Positions 23,953 to 32,521 of a stretch of 44,194 nt of DNA are shown here, piece after piece (within the stretch, counting starts at the first letter, position 1; every line of letters begins with the position of its first letter). Position numbers and translations under genes: made by a program. Under the pieces are notes generated by a model. It was not told where the DNA came from, ran no database searches, and saw only the letters and a program-made list of their open reading frames with translations. This DNA comes from Burkholderiaceae bacterium (GTDB lineage: Bacteria > Pseudomonadota > Gammaproteobacteria > Burkholderiales > Rhodocyclaceae): the NCBI GenBank assembly GCA_021738065.1, contig JAIPCT010000022.1:1-44194 (forward strand), given 5' to 3'.

Positions 23953-24109
23953 CGCCACGGCGTCCGGCGATTCGGTGGCGCGGATGCAGCCGGGTGCGGC
24001 AAGGCGGCCAGGCGCATCGACAGCGCAAGCAACAGACCCATACCGGGTTGCCGGCCAGGTTCGTGCCCGGCGGGTATGATGGTCACTGTCTTGTTCAAGG
24101 GGGCGTGCC

Positions 24110-26584
24110 ATGAAAAATCCAGTCAAACCGCCAGAGCTCGATCATCCCGCGCTCGACGCTCCTTCGATCCAGCGCTCCCTTTACAACCGGCTGACTTATT
24201 CGATCGGCAAGGATCCCATCACCGCAACCGATCGTGACTGGTTCTACAGCGCGGCGGCGGTGCTGCGCGAGCGCATGATCGAGCGCTGGATGGAAACCAT
24301 GCGCGCCTACTACGAGGATGACCGCAAGCGCGTGTACTACTTGTCCATGGAATTCCTGATGGGCCGCACCTTGATGAACGGCATGATGAATCTGTGCTGT
24401 GAAAAGGAATTCAGCCAGGCGCTGGAGGCGATGGGGCTGGACATCGAAAACATCCGCGAGATGGAGCATGACGCCGCCCTCGGCAACGGCGGCCTCGGGC
24501 GGTTGGCAGCCTGCTTCCTGGATTCGATGGCGACCATGGGAATCGCGGGTTACGGCTACGGCATACGCTACGAGTACGGCATGTTCAACCAGCGCATCGA
24601 GGACGGCCAGCAGGTCGAGCATCCGGACAACTGGCTGCGCTACGGCAACCCCTGGGAATTCCCGCGCCCCGAAGTGCTCTTTCAGGTGAAGTTCAACGGT
24701 CGGGTGGTGGGCTATGCCGATGAGCATGGCCACAAGCGCTATCAGTGGGTGGAAACCGACGATGTCATGGCGATGGCCTATGACTATCCGATTCCCGGTT
24801 ATGACACAGGCACGGTCAACAACATGCGTCTGTGGGCGGCCAAGGCCAGCCGTGACTTCGATCTGAAGTATTTCAACGAGGGCAACTACATCCGCGCGGT
24901 GGAGGACAAGAACGATTCCGAAAACCTGTCCAAAGTGCTCTATCCCGATGACACAACCGAAATGGGGCGGGAGCTGCGTCTCAAGCAGCAGTACTTCTTT
25001 GTTTCGGCGTCTTTGCAGGACATGCTCTACCGCTTCGCCAAGTCGAACGTGCCCTTCAGCCAGTTGCCCGACAAGGTCGGGATACAGCTCAACGACACCC
25101 ATCCGTCGATATCGGTTCCGGAGCTGATGCGCATTCTGATCGACCAGCACCGCCTGGATTGGGAACTTGCCTGGGACATCGCGACACGTACCTTTGCCTA
25201 CACCAACCACACCCTGATGCCGGAGGCGTTGGAAACCTGGCCGGTGCCGCTGTTCGAGCGCGTCCTGCCGCGCCTGCTGCATATCATCTACGAGATCAAT
25301 CACCGTTTCCTGAAGGACGTGATGCACCACTATCCGGGCGAGCCGGCGATGTGGCAGCGCATGTCGCTGATCGACGAGTCGGGGGAGAAAACTATCCGGA
25401 TGGCGCACCTGGCCATCGTCGGCAGCCACAAGGTGAATGGGGTGGCCGAACTGCATACCCGATTGATGAAGGAAACCATCTTCGCCGACTTCAACCGGAT
25501 GTGGCCGGAGAAGATCATCAACATGACCAACGGGGTGACGCCGCGGCGATGGCTGAATCAGGCCAACCCGGCGTTGTCGAGCCTGATCTCGAAACATCTC
25601 GGGCGCGAGTGGCTCAAGGATCTTGACCAGTTGCGGCGGCTGGAACCGTTAGCGGCAGATGCGGCATTCCGCGATCAGTTCGCGCTGGTGAAACGCGACA
25701 ACAAGAGCCGTCTGGCCCGGATGATTCGGGAGCGGCTTGGGGTCGCGGTCGATCCGGATTCGATGTTCGATGTGCAGATCAAGCGCATCCACGAGTACAA
25801 GCGGCAGTTGCTCAATGTCTTGCACGTCATCACGCTGTACAACCGCGTCAGGGCTGGTGGCGACACGCCGCCGCGCACGGTGATTTTCGGCGGCAAGGCG
25901 GCGCCCGGCTATCGCATGGCGAAACTGGTGATCCGCCTGATCAACGATGTGGCGGCCATAGTCAACAATGATCCCCTGGTGCGCGGGCTGATCAAGGTGG
26001 TATTCATACCGAACTACGATGTCTCGACCGCCGAAACCATCATTCCCGCCGCCGATCTTTCGCAGCAAATATCGACGGCGGGGACGGAAGCGTCCGGCAC
26101 CGGCAACATGAAGCTGGCGCTCAATGGCGCGCTGACCATCGGCACTCTGGATGGCGCCAACGTGGAGATGCGCAACGAAGTCGGGCCGGAGAACATGTTC
26201 ATCTTTGGTCGCACCACCGACGAAGTCGCGGCCTTGTATGCCAGCGGCTACAACCCCTGGGTCCATTACGACGGCAACGAGGAACTGCAACACGTCCTCA
26301 ACATGATCCGCGATGGATTTTTCTCGCCGGAAGATGCCACGCGCTTCAAACCCTTGTTCGAAACCCTGACCTATCACGGCGACCACTATCTGTTGCTGGA
26401 AGACTATGCGACGTACGTCGCCTGTCAGGAAAGGGTGGCGGCCTTGTATCGTCAGCCAGGCGAATGGACGCAAAAGGCCATTCTCAATGTCGCGGGCATG
26501 GGACAATTCTCGTCGGACCGCACCATCGGCCAGTACGCTCGCGACATCTGGAATGTGACGCCCATGGCGCGGACGGGCGAGTGA
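24110..26584 (+). CDS. glgP: glycogen/alpha-glucan phosphorylase
   Basis: An 824-residue PLP enzyme releasing glucose-1-phosphate from glycogen. Features: YYLSMEFLMGRTLMNGMMNL, NGGLGRLAACFLDSMAT, GIRYEYGMFNQ, and the C-terminal PLP-lysine region EASGTGNMKLALNGALTIGTLDGANVEM. Full length; N-terminal 40 residues variable as usual. A run of Gs (AAGGGGGCG) precedes the ATG. No other glycogen genes are adjacent, so it appears to be a single transcription unit. Confidence 0.96.
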   Translation: MKNPVKPPELDHPALDAPSIQRSLYNRLTYSIGKDPITATDRDWFYSAAAVLRERMIERWMETMRAYYEDDRKRVYYLSMEFLMGRTLMNGMMNLCCEKEFSQALEAMGLDIENIREMEHDAALGNGGLGRLAACFLDSMATMGIAGYGYGIRYEYGMFNQRIEDGQQVEHPDNWLRYGNPWEFPRPEVLFQVKFNGRVVGYADEHGHKRYQWVETDDVMAMAYDYPIPGYDTGTVNNMRLWAAKASRDFDLKYFNEGNYIRAVEDKNDSENLSKVLYPDDTTEMGRELRLKQQYFFVSASLQDMLYRFAKSNVPFSQLPDKVGIQLNDTHPSISVPELMRILIDQHRLDWELAWDIATRTFAYTNHTLMPEALETWPVPLFERVLPRLLHIIYEINHRFLKDVMHHYPGEPAMWQRMSLIDESGEKTIRMAHLAIVGSHKVNGVAELHTRLMKETIFADFNRMWPEKIINMTNGVTPRRWLNQANPALSSLISKHLGREWLKDLDQLRRLEPLAADAAFRDQFALVKRDNKSRLARMIRERLGVAVDPDSMFDVQIKRIHEYKRQLLNVLHVITLYNRVRAGGDTPPRTVIFGGKAAPGYRMAKLVIRLINDVAAIVNNDPLVRGLIKVVFIPNYDVSTAETIIPAADLSQQISTAGTEASGTGNMKLALNGALTIGTLDGANVEMRNEVGPENMFIFGRTTDEVAALYASGYNPWVHYDGNEELQHVLNMIRDGFFSPEDATRFKPLFETLTYHGDHYLLLEDYATYVACQERVAALYRQPGEWTQKAILNVAGMGQFSSDRTIGQYARDIWNVTPMARTGE

Positions 26585-26707
26585 CGAAGAACCGCTAGCA
26601 AGCACTTGCCGGACGACATCGACCCAGTCCGCGCTTCGCGCGGCAGTCGATCCGAGGGCAAGTCCGACTGACTGAAGCGCAGATCAGGCAGCAACGCAAC
26701 ACCGATC

Positions 26708-27679
26708 GTGGATTTGAATGTGAGCCTGACGCCCGCCGCAGCACTGTTTTTCCAGCAGTTCAGTCTGGCCGCGCCGCTGTTCGGGCTGGCTGCCCTGGGC
26801 TATGCGCTGATGCGCGGCGCCGGCTGGCCGAAATCGGTGGCCGACGGGCTCAACCTGTTCGTTTTCAATCTGGCCCTGCCGGTCATGCTGTTTCGCATGA
26901 TGAGCGACCTGTCGAACCTGCCGCCGGTCGATTTGCGCGTGATGGGGGCATTCTTCGGCAGTTGCCTGATCGTATTCGTCATCGGCCGCCTGCTGGCCTG
27001 GCGCGTGTTTCGTCTCGACGGCGTGGCGCAATCGGTGTTTGCGCTGGGCGGCGTGTTTTCCAACAACGTGATGCTCGGCATTCCGCTGGCCAAGCTGGCG
27101 CTGGGCGATGCCTCGATGCCGTCAGTGGCGCTCGTGGTGGTGTTCAACGCGATGATCTTGTGGACCCTGGTGACCGTGTCGGTCGAATGGGCCCGACACG
27201 GTGAGTTGTCGCTCTCGGGGCTGGGCAAGATGACCCGGGGCGTGGCTACCAATCCCATCGTCGCCTCGATTGTCGGCGGTACGCTGTTCGGTGCCGCCGG
27301 CCTGCATATTCCTGCGGCAATAGACGCACCACTGGCCATGGTGGCGCAGGCGGCGGCGCCGATGGCCTTGATTGCGCTGGGCATGGGACTCGCGGAATTC
27401 GGCATTCGCGCGGCCTGGCGGCAAAGCGCGGCCATCTGTGCGCTGAAACTCGCGCTGCAACCGCTTGTTGTCTGGCTGCTGGCGCGTTTGTTCGGCTTGC
27501 CGCCGATGGAAACCGCGACCGTGGTATTGCTGGCTTCGCTGCCGGTGGGTGCCAACGTGTATCTGATGTCGCGTCAGTTTGGCGCCATGGAGGCCCCGGT
27601 AGCCGCCAGCCTGGTGATCTCGGCGGCGTTGTCCGCCTTCACCACGCCGCTGATTCTCACCCTGGTGCACATCCCTTGA
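26708..27679 (+). CDS. AEC (auxin efflux carrier) family transporter
   Basis: A 323-residue permease with about ten membrane helices in two halves: FQQFSLAAPLFGLAALGYALM and FALGGVFSNNVMLGIPLAKLALGD in the first, and LALQPLVVWLLARLFGLPP with SLPVGANVYLMSRQFG in the second. The NNVMLGIPL and PVGANVYLM motifs mark the substrate-binding crossover of the BART/AEC superfamily. Bacterial members export or import dicarboxylates, amino acids or sulfonates; the substrate cannot be told. It uses a GTG start. Confidence 0.88.
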   Translation: MDLNVSLTPAAALFFQQFSLAAPLFGLAALGYALMRGAGWPKSVADGLNLFVFNLALPVMLFRMMSDLSNLPPVDLRVMGAFFGSCLIVFVIGRLLAWRVFRLDGVAQSVFALGGVFSNNVMLGIPLAKLALGDASMPSVALVVVFNAMILWTLVTVSVEWARHGELSLSGLGKMTRGVATNPIVASIVGGTLFGAAGLHIPAAIDAPLAMVAQAAAPMALIALGMGLAEFGIRAAWRQSAAICALKLALQPLVVWLLARLFGLPPMETATVVLLASLPVGANVYLMSRQFGAMEAPVAASLVISAALSAFTTPLILTLVHIP

Positions 27680-27697
27680 GCCTTGGCAATCGCAAGG

Positions 27698-27711
27698 CCG
27701 CGTTTTCGCGG
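27698..27711. terminator. short hairpin between convergent genes
   Basis: CCGCG-TTTT-CGCGG, with outer CAAG/CTTG pairing further out. It lies between the rightward AEC gene and the leftward carbonic anhydrase-like gene, so could end both transcripts. No T-run. Confidence 0.3.
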
Positions 27712-27746
27712 TTGGCGGCTTGCCCTGCGTGAGTCCTTGAGCCCGG

Positions 27747-28808
27747 TCAGTTTCCGTCTATGGTTTGCAGGGAACGGGAACGCCAGTCCAGTACTGCTGT
27801 GCGCATGAACATCTTGTCGGCGAGTTCCGGGAAGTCGCGACGAATCACATCGGCCGCGAATGCGGAAAGAAAGCGCGACTTGAGTTCCGCGCGGGCGCGA
27901 TCGACGCCGATTTCATCGTAGGGCACCGAGGCCAGCAACAGAAAGCCGTCATCGGGAATGCGCCCGGCTTTCATGTTGGCGCTGATGATGGCGGCCGCCT
28001 TGTGAATCGGATCGGCCAGATTCGGGCTGTAAGGGCCGATGATCAGGGCGACGTTCGGCGTGTGCAGGAAGTCGAAGCCGCGGCCGAGGCAGATCATCCA
28101 TTCGCGGTGTTCGATGTCGAGCGCGCGCGACGTCTGTCGCACCTGTGCGATGCGCGCCAGGTTGCCTTCCAGCAGCGGCAGCAGGTCTTCGCGGATCTGC
28201 TCCGGCATGTCCGGAAAAAGCGCGGCGAGGCGCGGCGCCAGAGACGGTCCATCGCCAGGAGAGAGTGTCGAGAGATCGAGTTTCTCGCCGTTGTCGCCGT
28301 GCAGGATCAGCGCGTCGTCGTCGGTTTCGAAGCCGCATACCAGCGGAAACACCGTGCCGTGGCCGCTGCCGAATATGTGCTCGATCTGGCGCTTGATGGC
28401 ATAGGTGTGCGTGGTCGCCGCGCCGGTGTCATAGTCGAAACCGGCGCAGCCGCGCTGCGGATCGCCCTTCGAGTAATGGTAGGTGATCAGCATCACCACC
28501 CGCCGCCCCTGGCCGACCATACGCTGGACATAATGTGCGAGGACTTCGCCAAGGTGTGGCCAGCCCAGGTCGAACATGCCGCCCAGATTGCGAAAAGGCT
28601 GGATGATGCCGGGGGGCGTGTGCGTCGCGACCGACAGATTGACCCGGCCATCCATGCATTTCAGCGCGGCGATGGCGGTCGGATGTTCGACCAGATAACG
28701 GCGGCGCGCGAGCCAGGCTTCGGCGCCGGAGAAGGCTTCCGAGTGCCTGTCGGCGAGGTCGAACAACCAGTCGATGCGTTCGCTGATCGTCTTTCTGTGT
28801 ATGGCCAA
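27747..28808 (-). CDS. carbonic anhydrase-like protein resembling CsoSCA, no carboxysome context
   Basis: A 353-residue protein from a TTG start with an excellent GGGAGG ribosome binding site. The conserved centre is HPTAIAALKCMDGRVNLSV, then GIIQPFRNLGGMFDLGWPHLGEVL, LITYHYSKGDPQRGCAGFDYDT and PLVCGFETDDDALILHGD. C51, D53, H111 and C121 make a Cys-x-Asp ... His ... Cys set like the zinc and switch residues of beta-carbonic anhydrases; the KCMDGR and GD-RGCAGF segments resemble carboxysomal CsoSCA. The normal H-x2-C spacing of beta-CAs is replaced by H-x9-C, near the spacing in CsoSCA. No RuBisCO or shell genes are nearby. Activity is inference. Confidence 0.62.
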   Translation of the reverse strand: MAIHRKTISERIDWLFDLADRHSEAFSGAEAWLARRRYLVEHPTAIAALKCMDGRVNLSVATHTPPGIIQPFRNLGGMFDLGWPHLGEVLAHYVQRMVGQGRRVVMLITYHYSKGDPQRGCAGFDYDTGAATTHTYAIKRQIEHIFGSGHGTVFPLVCGFETDDDALILHGDNGEKLDLSTLSPGDGPSLAPRLAALFPDMPEQIREDLLPLLEGNLARIAQVRQTSRALDIEHREWMICLGRGFDFLHTPNVALIIGPYSPNLADPIHKAAAIISANMKAGRIPDDGFLLLASVPYDEIGVDRARAELKSRFLSAFAADVIRRDFPELADKMFMRTAVLDWRSRSLQTIDGN

Positions 28809-28845
28809 TTGAATCCTCCCGATCCCTGAAAACCTGACAGAGATA

Positions 28846-29316
28846 CTACGATTTTGGCGTGGCGCCTTCGCGTGCCCGCAGTTTGGCAGCAATGTACTCC
28901 GAGTGCGGCACATACAGCAGATCCGAAATCTTGCGCATGAAATGTTGCTCGTGCGCGTCAAGATGGCCGTCGGCATACGCCACTTGCCACATGAACTCGA
29001 TCACACGGATTTTTTGTTCGCCGTTGAAAGACTGGTTGATGAGGGAGGTGAACTGGAAGTAGTCGGTGGCCTGTTGCGCTTCCTCGGCAGCCAGTGCCAT
29101 GAGCTGGTCGACCTCGTTTGTGTCGAGACCGAACTCGCTTTGCAGTGCCCTTGCCACGGTGGAGATTTCCTCGCTGCTGATGCTGGTATCCATGCGCATC
29201 ATTTCCAGCAGCAGCGCTGACGTCGCGACATGCAGCGCGTGTTCCGCCGCGCGGCCCGAGCCATTCACGCCGGGCTCGATGGTCTGGGCAAAGAATTTCT
29301 TGATGCTGGCTATCAT
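28846..29316 (-). CDS. TerB-like tellurite resistance domain protein
   Basis: A 156-residue helical protein starting MIASIKKFFAQTIEPG. The TerB domain is seen in LLLEMMRMDTSISSEEISTVARALQSEFGLDTNEVDQLMALA and IRVIEFMWQVAYADGHLDAHEQHFMRKISDLLYV, with the two acidic D-x-x-x-x-x-E/D-E metal-site loops. TerB proteins bind divalent metals at the inner membrane side and take part in stress responses; many act without tellurite. Its stop is 37 bases before the carbonic anhydrase-like TTG, so the two are probably co-transcribed. AGGGACACGC precedes the ATG. Confidence 0.83.
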   Translation of the reverse strand: MIASIKKFFAQTIEPGVNGSGRAAEHALHVATSALLLEMMRMDTSISSEEISTVARALQSEFGLDTNEVDQLMALAAEEAQQATDYFQFTSLINQSFNGEQKIRVIEFMWQVAYADGHLDAHEQHFMRKISDLLYVPHSEYIAAKLRAREGATPKS

Positions 29317-29406
29317 GCGTGTCCCTGTCGATTGAGAATGCTGTCCGTCCATTTTTCCGATCCCGCCGCAGCCGCTGAGTCTGGCCGCCATGTACTGCCG
29401 GGATCG

Positions 29407-29760
29407 CTATTCGGCGCGAGGTTTCGCTCGGCGCGGTTTGCTCTTCCTGGTTTTCGTTTGCTGGTCGCGGAGGCATTTTTCCTCGGCCTTGCCGCTTTTC
29501 CCGGCACACAACAGCTTGGCCTGTTCGACGGCTTCGCACTGCCGCGGGTTCTGCGATTTGCTGCAATCCACTGGTGGCAGGCTCGCCTCAAGGCAGGCCT
29601 GCTTTTCAGCGCCGCGCTTGGCGGCGCAGCTTGTCAGCGCCGCCTGACGCGCCTCGCAGCGCACCGGGTCGCGCGCATTGATGCAGTCGCTGGCAGCAGT
29701 ATTGGCGAAGGCGGGCAGGGTGAGCAGCGCGCTCGCGCCCAGCATGAGCACTTTATTCAT
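29407..29760 (-). CDS. secreted protein with two copies of a four-cysteine motif
   Basis: A 117-residue protein: signal peptide MNKVLMLGASALLTLPAFA (cleavage near 19), then two near-repeats. Repeat 1 has cysteines at 26, 35, 45, 56; repeat 2 at 66, 75, 85, 96. Both have exact C-x8-C-x9-C-x10-C spacing, with a DC...P..CEA...A...C..K.G.....CL consensus. The C-terminus (98-117) is basic (KTRKSKPRRAKPRAE). Eight cysteines suggest disulfides in the periplasm or metal binding. I know no family. The start is divergent from the GspE-like gene. Confidence 0.72.
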   Translation of the reverse strand: MNKVLMLGASALLTLPAFANTAASDCINARDPVRCEARQAALTSCAAKRGAEKQACLEASLPPVDCSKSQNPRQCEAVEQAKLLCAGKSGKAEEKCLRDQQTKTRKSKPRRAKPRAE

Positions 29761-29811
29761 GCACCTGTTCCGATGAACTGAACGAATTTGTGCCGGCATC
29801 ATACCCCGGCA

Positions 29812-29841
29812 TTGAGGCGAAGCCGGGTTGTCGGCTATAGT
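29812..29841 (+). promoter_or_regulatory. promoter for the GspE-like gene
   Basis: TTGAGG (29812-29817), 18 bases, TATAGT (29836-29841). The start site would be near 29848, so the whole 5' leader would consist of dispersed repeat copy E and a few more bases. Confidence 0.45.
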
Positions 29842-29842
29842 T

Positions 29843-29867
29843 CGCCGTATCGCCAGCGCCGACTTTT
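29843..29867 (+). repeat. 25-bp dispersed repeat, copy E (abuts a start codon)
   Basis: CGCCGT-ATCG-CCAGCGCCGACTTTT, ending five bases before the ATG of the GspE-like gene. There is no Shine-Dalgarno sequence in the space, so the repeat occupies its place. Confidence 0.85.
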
Positions 29868-29871
29868 GACT

Positions 29872-31665
29872 ATGAACGCCGTCTCGCCCAAGGAACATCA
29901 ACTGAGCCTGCCCGAAGTGATCGACGCCCTGGTCGGCGACGGGCTGATCGATACGGACGAGGCGGCCAAGTTCAAGCAGGAGCGGCGCTACTACAAGGGC
30001 GAGGTCAATCCCCTGATCGTGATCGCCGAGCAACGCTGGAAATCCTTGCTGCCACCACATCGTGTGCTGGATCTCGACGGCTTGACGCAGTGGCTGGCGC
30101 AATGGTGCGGGCTGGAGTATCTGCATATCGATCCGCTGAAAATCAATTTTTCGGCGGTGACGGAGGTGATGAGCAACACCTACGCCACGCGCTATCGCAT
30201 CCTGCCAGTCGAGGTCAAGCCGCACGAGGTGGTGATCGCCACCGCCGAGCCTTTCCAGCGCGCCTGGGAAGCCGAGATGAAACCGGTCCTGCGCAAGGAC
30301 ATTCGGCGCGTCATCAGCAATCCCGTCGATATTTCGCGCTATCAGGTCGAGTTCTACAACCTTGCCAAGTCGATCAAGGGCGCGATGGGCAAGGGCGACG
30401 TCACCGGCGGTCGCTCCAACTTCGAGCAGCTGGTCGAACTCGGCAAGAACAACAAGCAGTTCGATGCCAACGATCAGCATATCGTGACCATCGTCGACTG
30501 GCTCTGGCAGTATGCCTTCGAGCAGCGCGCCTCGGACATCCATGTCGAGCCGCGGCGTGATTTGGGTATCGTCCGTTTTCGCATCGATGGCGTCCTGCAT
30601 CAGGTGTACCAGATTCCGATGGCGGTGCTGAACGCGATGACCAGCCGCATCAAGATTCTCGGCCGCATGGACGTGGTCGAGAAGCGGCGCCCACAGGATG
30701 GCCGCATCAAGACACGGACGCCGGACGGGCAGGAAGTGGAACTCCGGCTGGCCACGTTGCCGACCGCTTTCGGCGAAAAGCTGGTGATGCGGATCTTCGA
30801 CCCCGAGGTGCTGGTCCGCGATTTTTCCGAGCTGGGCTTCGCTGAAGAGGAATCCGCGATGTGGCGCAGCATGTCTGCCCAGCCCAACGGCATCATCCTG
30901 GTGACGGGGCCGACCGGCAGCGGCAAGACCGTGACGCTGTACTCGACGCTGAAGAGCCTGGCCACGCCCGAGGTCAATGTATGCACGCTTGAGGACCCGA
31001 TCGAGATGATCGAGGGCTCCTTCAATCAGGTGCAGATCCTGCCGGACATCGGCATGGGTTTCGCCGAGGGGATTCGTTCCCTGATGCGGCAGGATCCGGA
31101 CATCATCATGGTCGGCGAGATTCGCGATCTGGAGACGGCGGACATGGCGATTCAGGCGGCGCTGACCGGCCATCTGGTGCTGTCCACGCTGCATACCAAC
31201 GATGCGCCCTCGGCCATGACGCGGCTGGTCGAACTGGGCGTGGCGCCCTATCTTTTGTCCGCGACCGTGCTGGGGGTCATGGCCCAGCGCCTGATTCGCA
31301 CGCTGTGTCCGCACTGCAAGCAGGCGGGCGGCCTGCGTGCCGAGGATGATGCGGCCTGGACCGCGCTGGTGGCGCCATGGAAGTCGAGCAAGCCGGCCAA
31401 GCTCTATCATCCGGTCGGCTGTCTCGAATGCCGCATGACGGGCTACAAGGGGCGCATCGGCATCTACGAGATCATGCCCCTGTCGGCCGAGATCAAGGCG
31501 CTGGTGGCCGAGGGCGCGGAACTGGGCAAGCTGCGCGAGCAGGCGATGCGCGAAGGCATGAAGCCGCTGCGTATTGCCGGCGCGAGAAAAGTCGCGGCCG
31601 GCCTGACGACCATAGCCGAGATAATCAAGGTGGCACCGCCGATGTATGACAAGGGCAAGCGCTAG
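29872..31665 (+). CDS. GspE/PilB-type secretion or pilus ATPase, stand-alone
   Basis: A 597-residue ATPase. Residues 1-160 are a GspE N-terminal domain (LPEVIDALVGDGLIDTDEAAKFKQE). The core begins near 200 with ASDIHVEPRRD, then Walker A GPTGSGKT, an acidic Asp box ED, DPDIIMVGEIRD (Walker B), the His box, and the zinc-binding C-P-H-C ... C-L-E-C. The C-terminal YKGRIGIYEIMPLS is typical. No other type II secretion or pilus genes are adjacent, so its machine is elsewhere. The start lacks a Shine-Dalgarno and follows repeat copy E. Confidence 0.93.
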   Translation: MNAVSPKEHQLSLPEVIDALVGDGLIDTDEAAKFKQERRYYKGEVNPLIVIAEQRWKSLLPPHRVLDLDGLTQWLAQWCGLEYLHIDPLKINFSAVTEVMSNTYATRYRILPVEVKPHEVVIATAEPFQRAWEAEMKPVLRKDIRRVISNPVDISRYQVEFYNLAKSIKGAMGKGDVTGGRSNFEQLVELGKNNKQFDANDQHIVTIVDWLWQYAFEQRASDIHVEPRRDLGIVRFRIDGVLHQVYQIPMAVLNAMTSRIKILGRMDVVEKRRPQDGRIKTRTPDGQEVELRLATLPTAFGEKLVMRIFDPEVLVRDFSELGFAEEESAMWRSMSAQPNGIILVTGPTGSGKTVTLYSTLKSLATPEVNVCTLEDPIEMIEGSFNQVQILPDIGMGFAEGIRSLMRQDPDIIMVGEIRDLETADMAIQAALTGHLVLSTLHTNDAPSAMTRLVELGVAPYLLSATVLGVMAQRLIRTLCPHCKQAGGLRAEDDAAWTALVAPWKSSKPAKLYHPVGCLECRMTGYKGRIGIYEIMPLSAEIKALVAEGAELGKLREQAMREGMKPLRIAGARKVAAGLTTIAEIIKVAPPMYDKGKR

Positions 31666-31680
31666 GGACTCCTGATTCGA

Positions 31681-31929
31681 GTGCGCGCCGAAGATCTTGA
31701 ACTGCTGCTGGTCCGCACCATGCCCTTTGGCAAGCACAAGGGGCGCGTGATCGCCGACCTTCCCGGAAACTATCTGAACTGGTTCGCCCGCGAAGGATTC
31801 CCCGGCGGTGAGATCGGACGCTTGCTCGCGCTGATGCATGAAATCGACCACAACGGTTTGACCTCGCTGCTCGATCCCTTGCGTGTGCAGGGTGTCGCCG
31901 GCCCCGACGCCGGTCGCACCGAGCGATGA
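31681..31929 (+). CDS. DUF3820 family protein
   Basis: An 82-residue protein with a GTG start, 16 bases after the GspE-like stop. PFGKHKGRVIADLPGNYLNWFAREGFPGGEIGRLLALMHEIDHNGL is the family core; this short domain also occurs in exonuclease-related proteins, but the small free form has no known function. The last 25 residues are variable. It overlaps the next gene by ATGA. Confidence 0.85.
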   Translation: MRAEDLELLLVRTMPFGKHKGRVIADLPGNYLNWFAREGFPGGEIGRLLALMHEIDHNGLTSLLDPLRVQGVAGPDAGRTER

Positions 31930-32441
31930 AGCACGGCGGCCCGGGCTCGGGTTTCCGGCGGCGAATTTACGACAGTCCGGCGCAGTGTGTCCGCGACCTG
32001 CGGCAGATCGTCAGGTTCATACGTCCGGTACTTGCGCTTTCCACCAAAGCCGGGATCGCCGCGAGTTTCCGCGAACGCATCATGCTGGTCGTCACCGGCG
32101 TCAATCGCTGCCGGCATTGCGCCCATGGCCACCAGCTGGTGGCGCGACACGTCGGCCTGTCGCAAGCGGAAATTTCTGCCTTGTTGAACCTGAATCTGGC
32201 CGATTGCCCCGAGCATGAACTGCCGGGCCTGCAGTTCGCCATGCATTGGGCCGAAAGCGACGGTACGCCATCCGCGGACGCCCGGTCGATGCTGGACGCG
32301 ACTTACGGCGCGGGCGTCGCGCGCCAGATCGAAGCGGCCACCCTGATGATTCACGTCGGCAACCGAGTCGGCAACAGCTTCGATTACGCGCTCAGCCGGA
32401 TTTCGCGCGGGCGCTTCGGGCTGCTGGCGAGCGAGCGCTGA
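31926..32441 (+). CDS. carboxymuconolactone decarboxylase / AhpD-like protein
   Basis: A 171-residue helical protein with the AhpD-type motif NRCRHCAHGHQLVARHVGLS (Cys-x2-Cys then His) at about 60-80. In AhpD-like proteins these cysteines act as a disulfide reductase or peroxidase pair; in decarboxylase members they are lacking. The presence of both Cys and the following His supports a redox role in the cytoplasm. Coupled by ATGA to the DUF3820 gene. Confidence 0.87.
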   Translation: MKHGGPGSGFRRRIYDSPAQCVRDLRQIVRFIRPVLALSTKAGIAASFRERIMLVVTGVNRCRHCAHGHQLVARHVGLSQAEISALLNLNLADCPEHELPGLQFAMHWAESDGTPSADARSMLDATYGAGVARQIEAATLMIHVGNRVGNSFDYALSRISRGRFGLLASER

Positions 32442-32521
32442 ACGCCGAAGCCCGATCGCTTGGCGGGACGCCGGGGGAAGGATGTGCGGTCGTTCGATAC
32501 CTGGTGCATCGGGTGCGGTCC

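Noticed and set aside
24095..25597. A 500-codon leftward frame opposite glgP
   Set aside because: Shadow of the conserved phosphorylase.
27694..27720. A strong bidirectional terminator
   Set aside because: The stem is only five base pairs and lacks a T-run; kept as a low-confidence hairpin only.
29761..31851. A leftward open frame of about 700 codons opposite the GspE-like gene, continuous with the cysteine-rich secreted protein
   Set aside because: It is antisense to a clearly conserved ATPase and has no protein-like features beyond the last 117 codons; long antisense frames are common in GC-rich genes.
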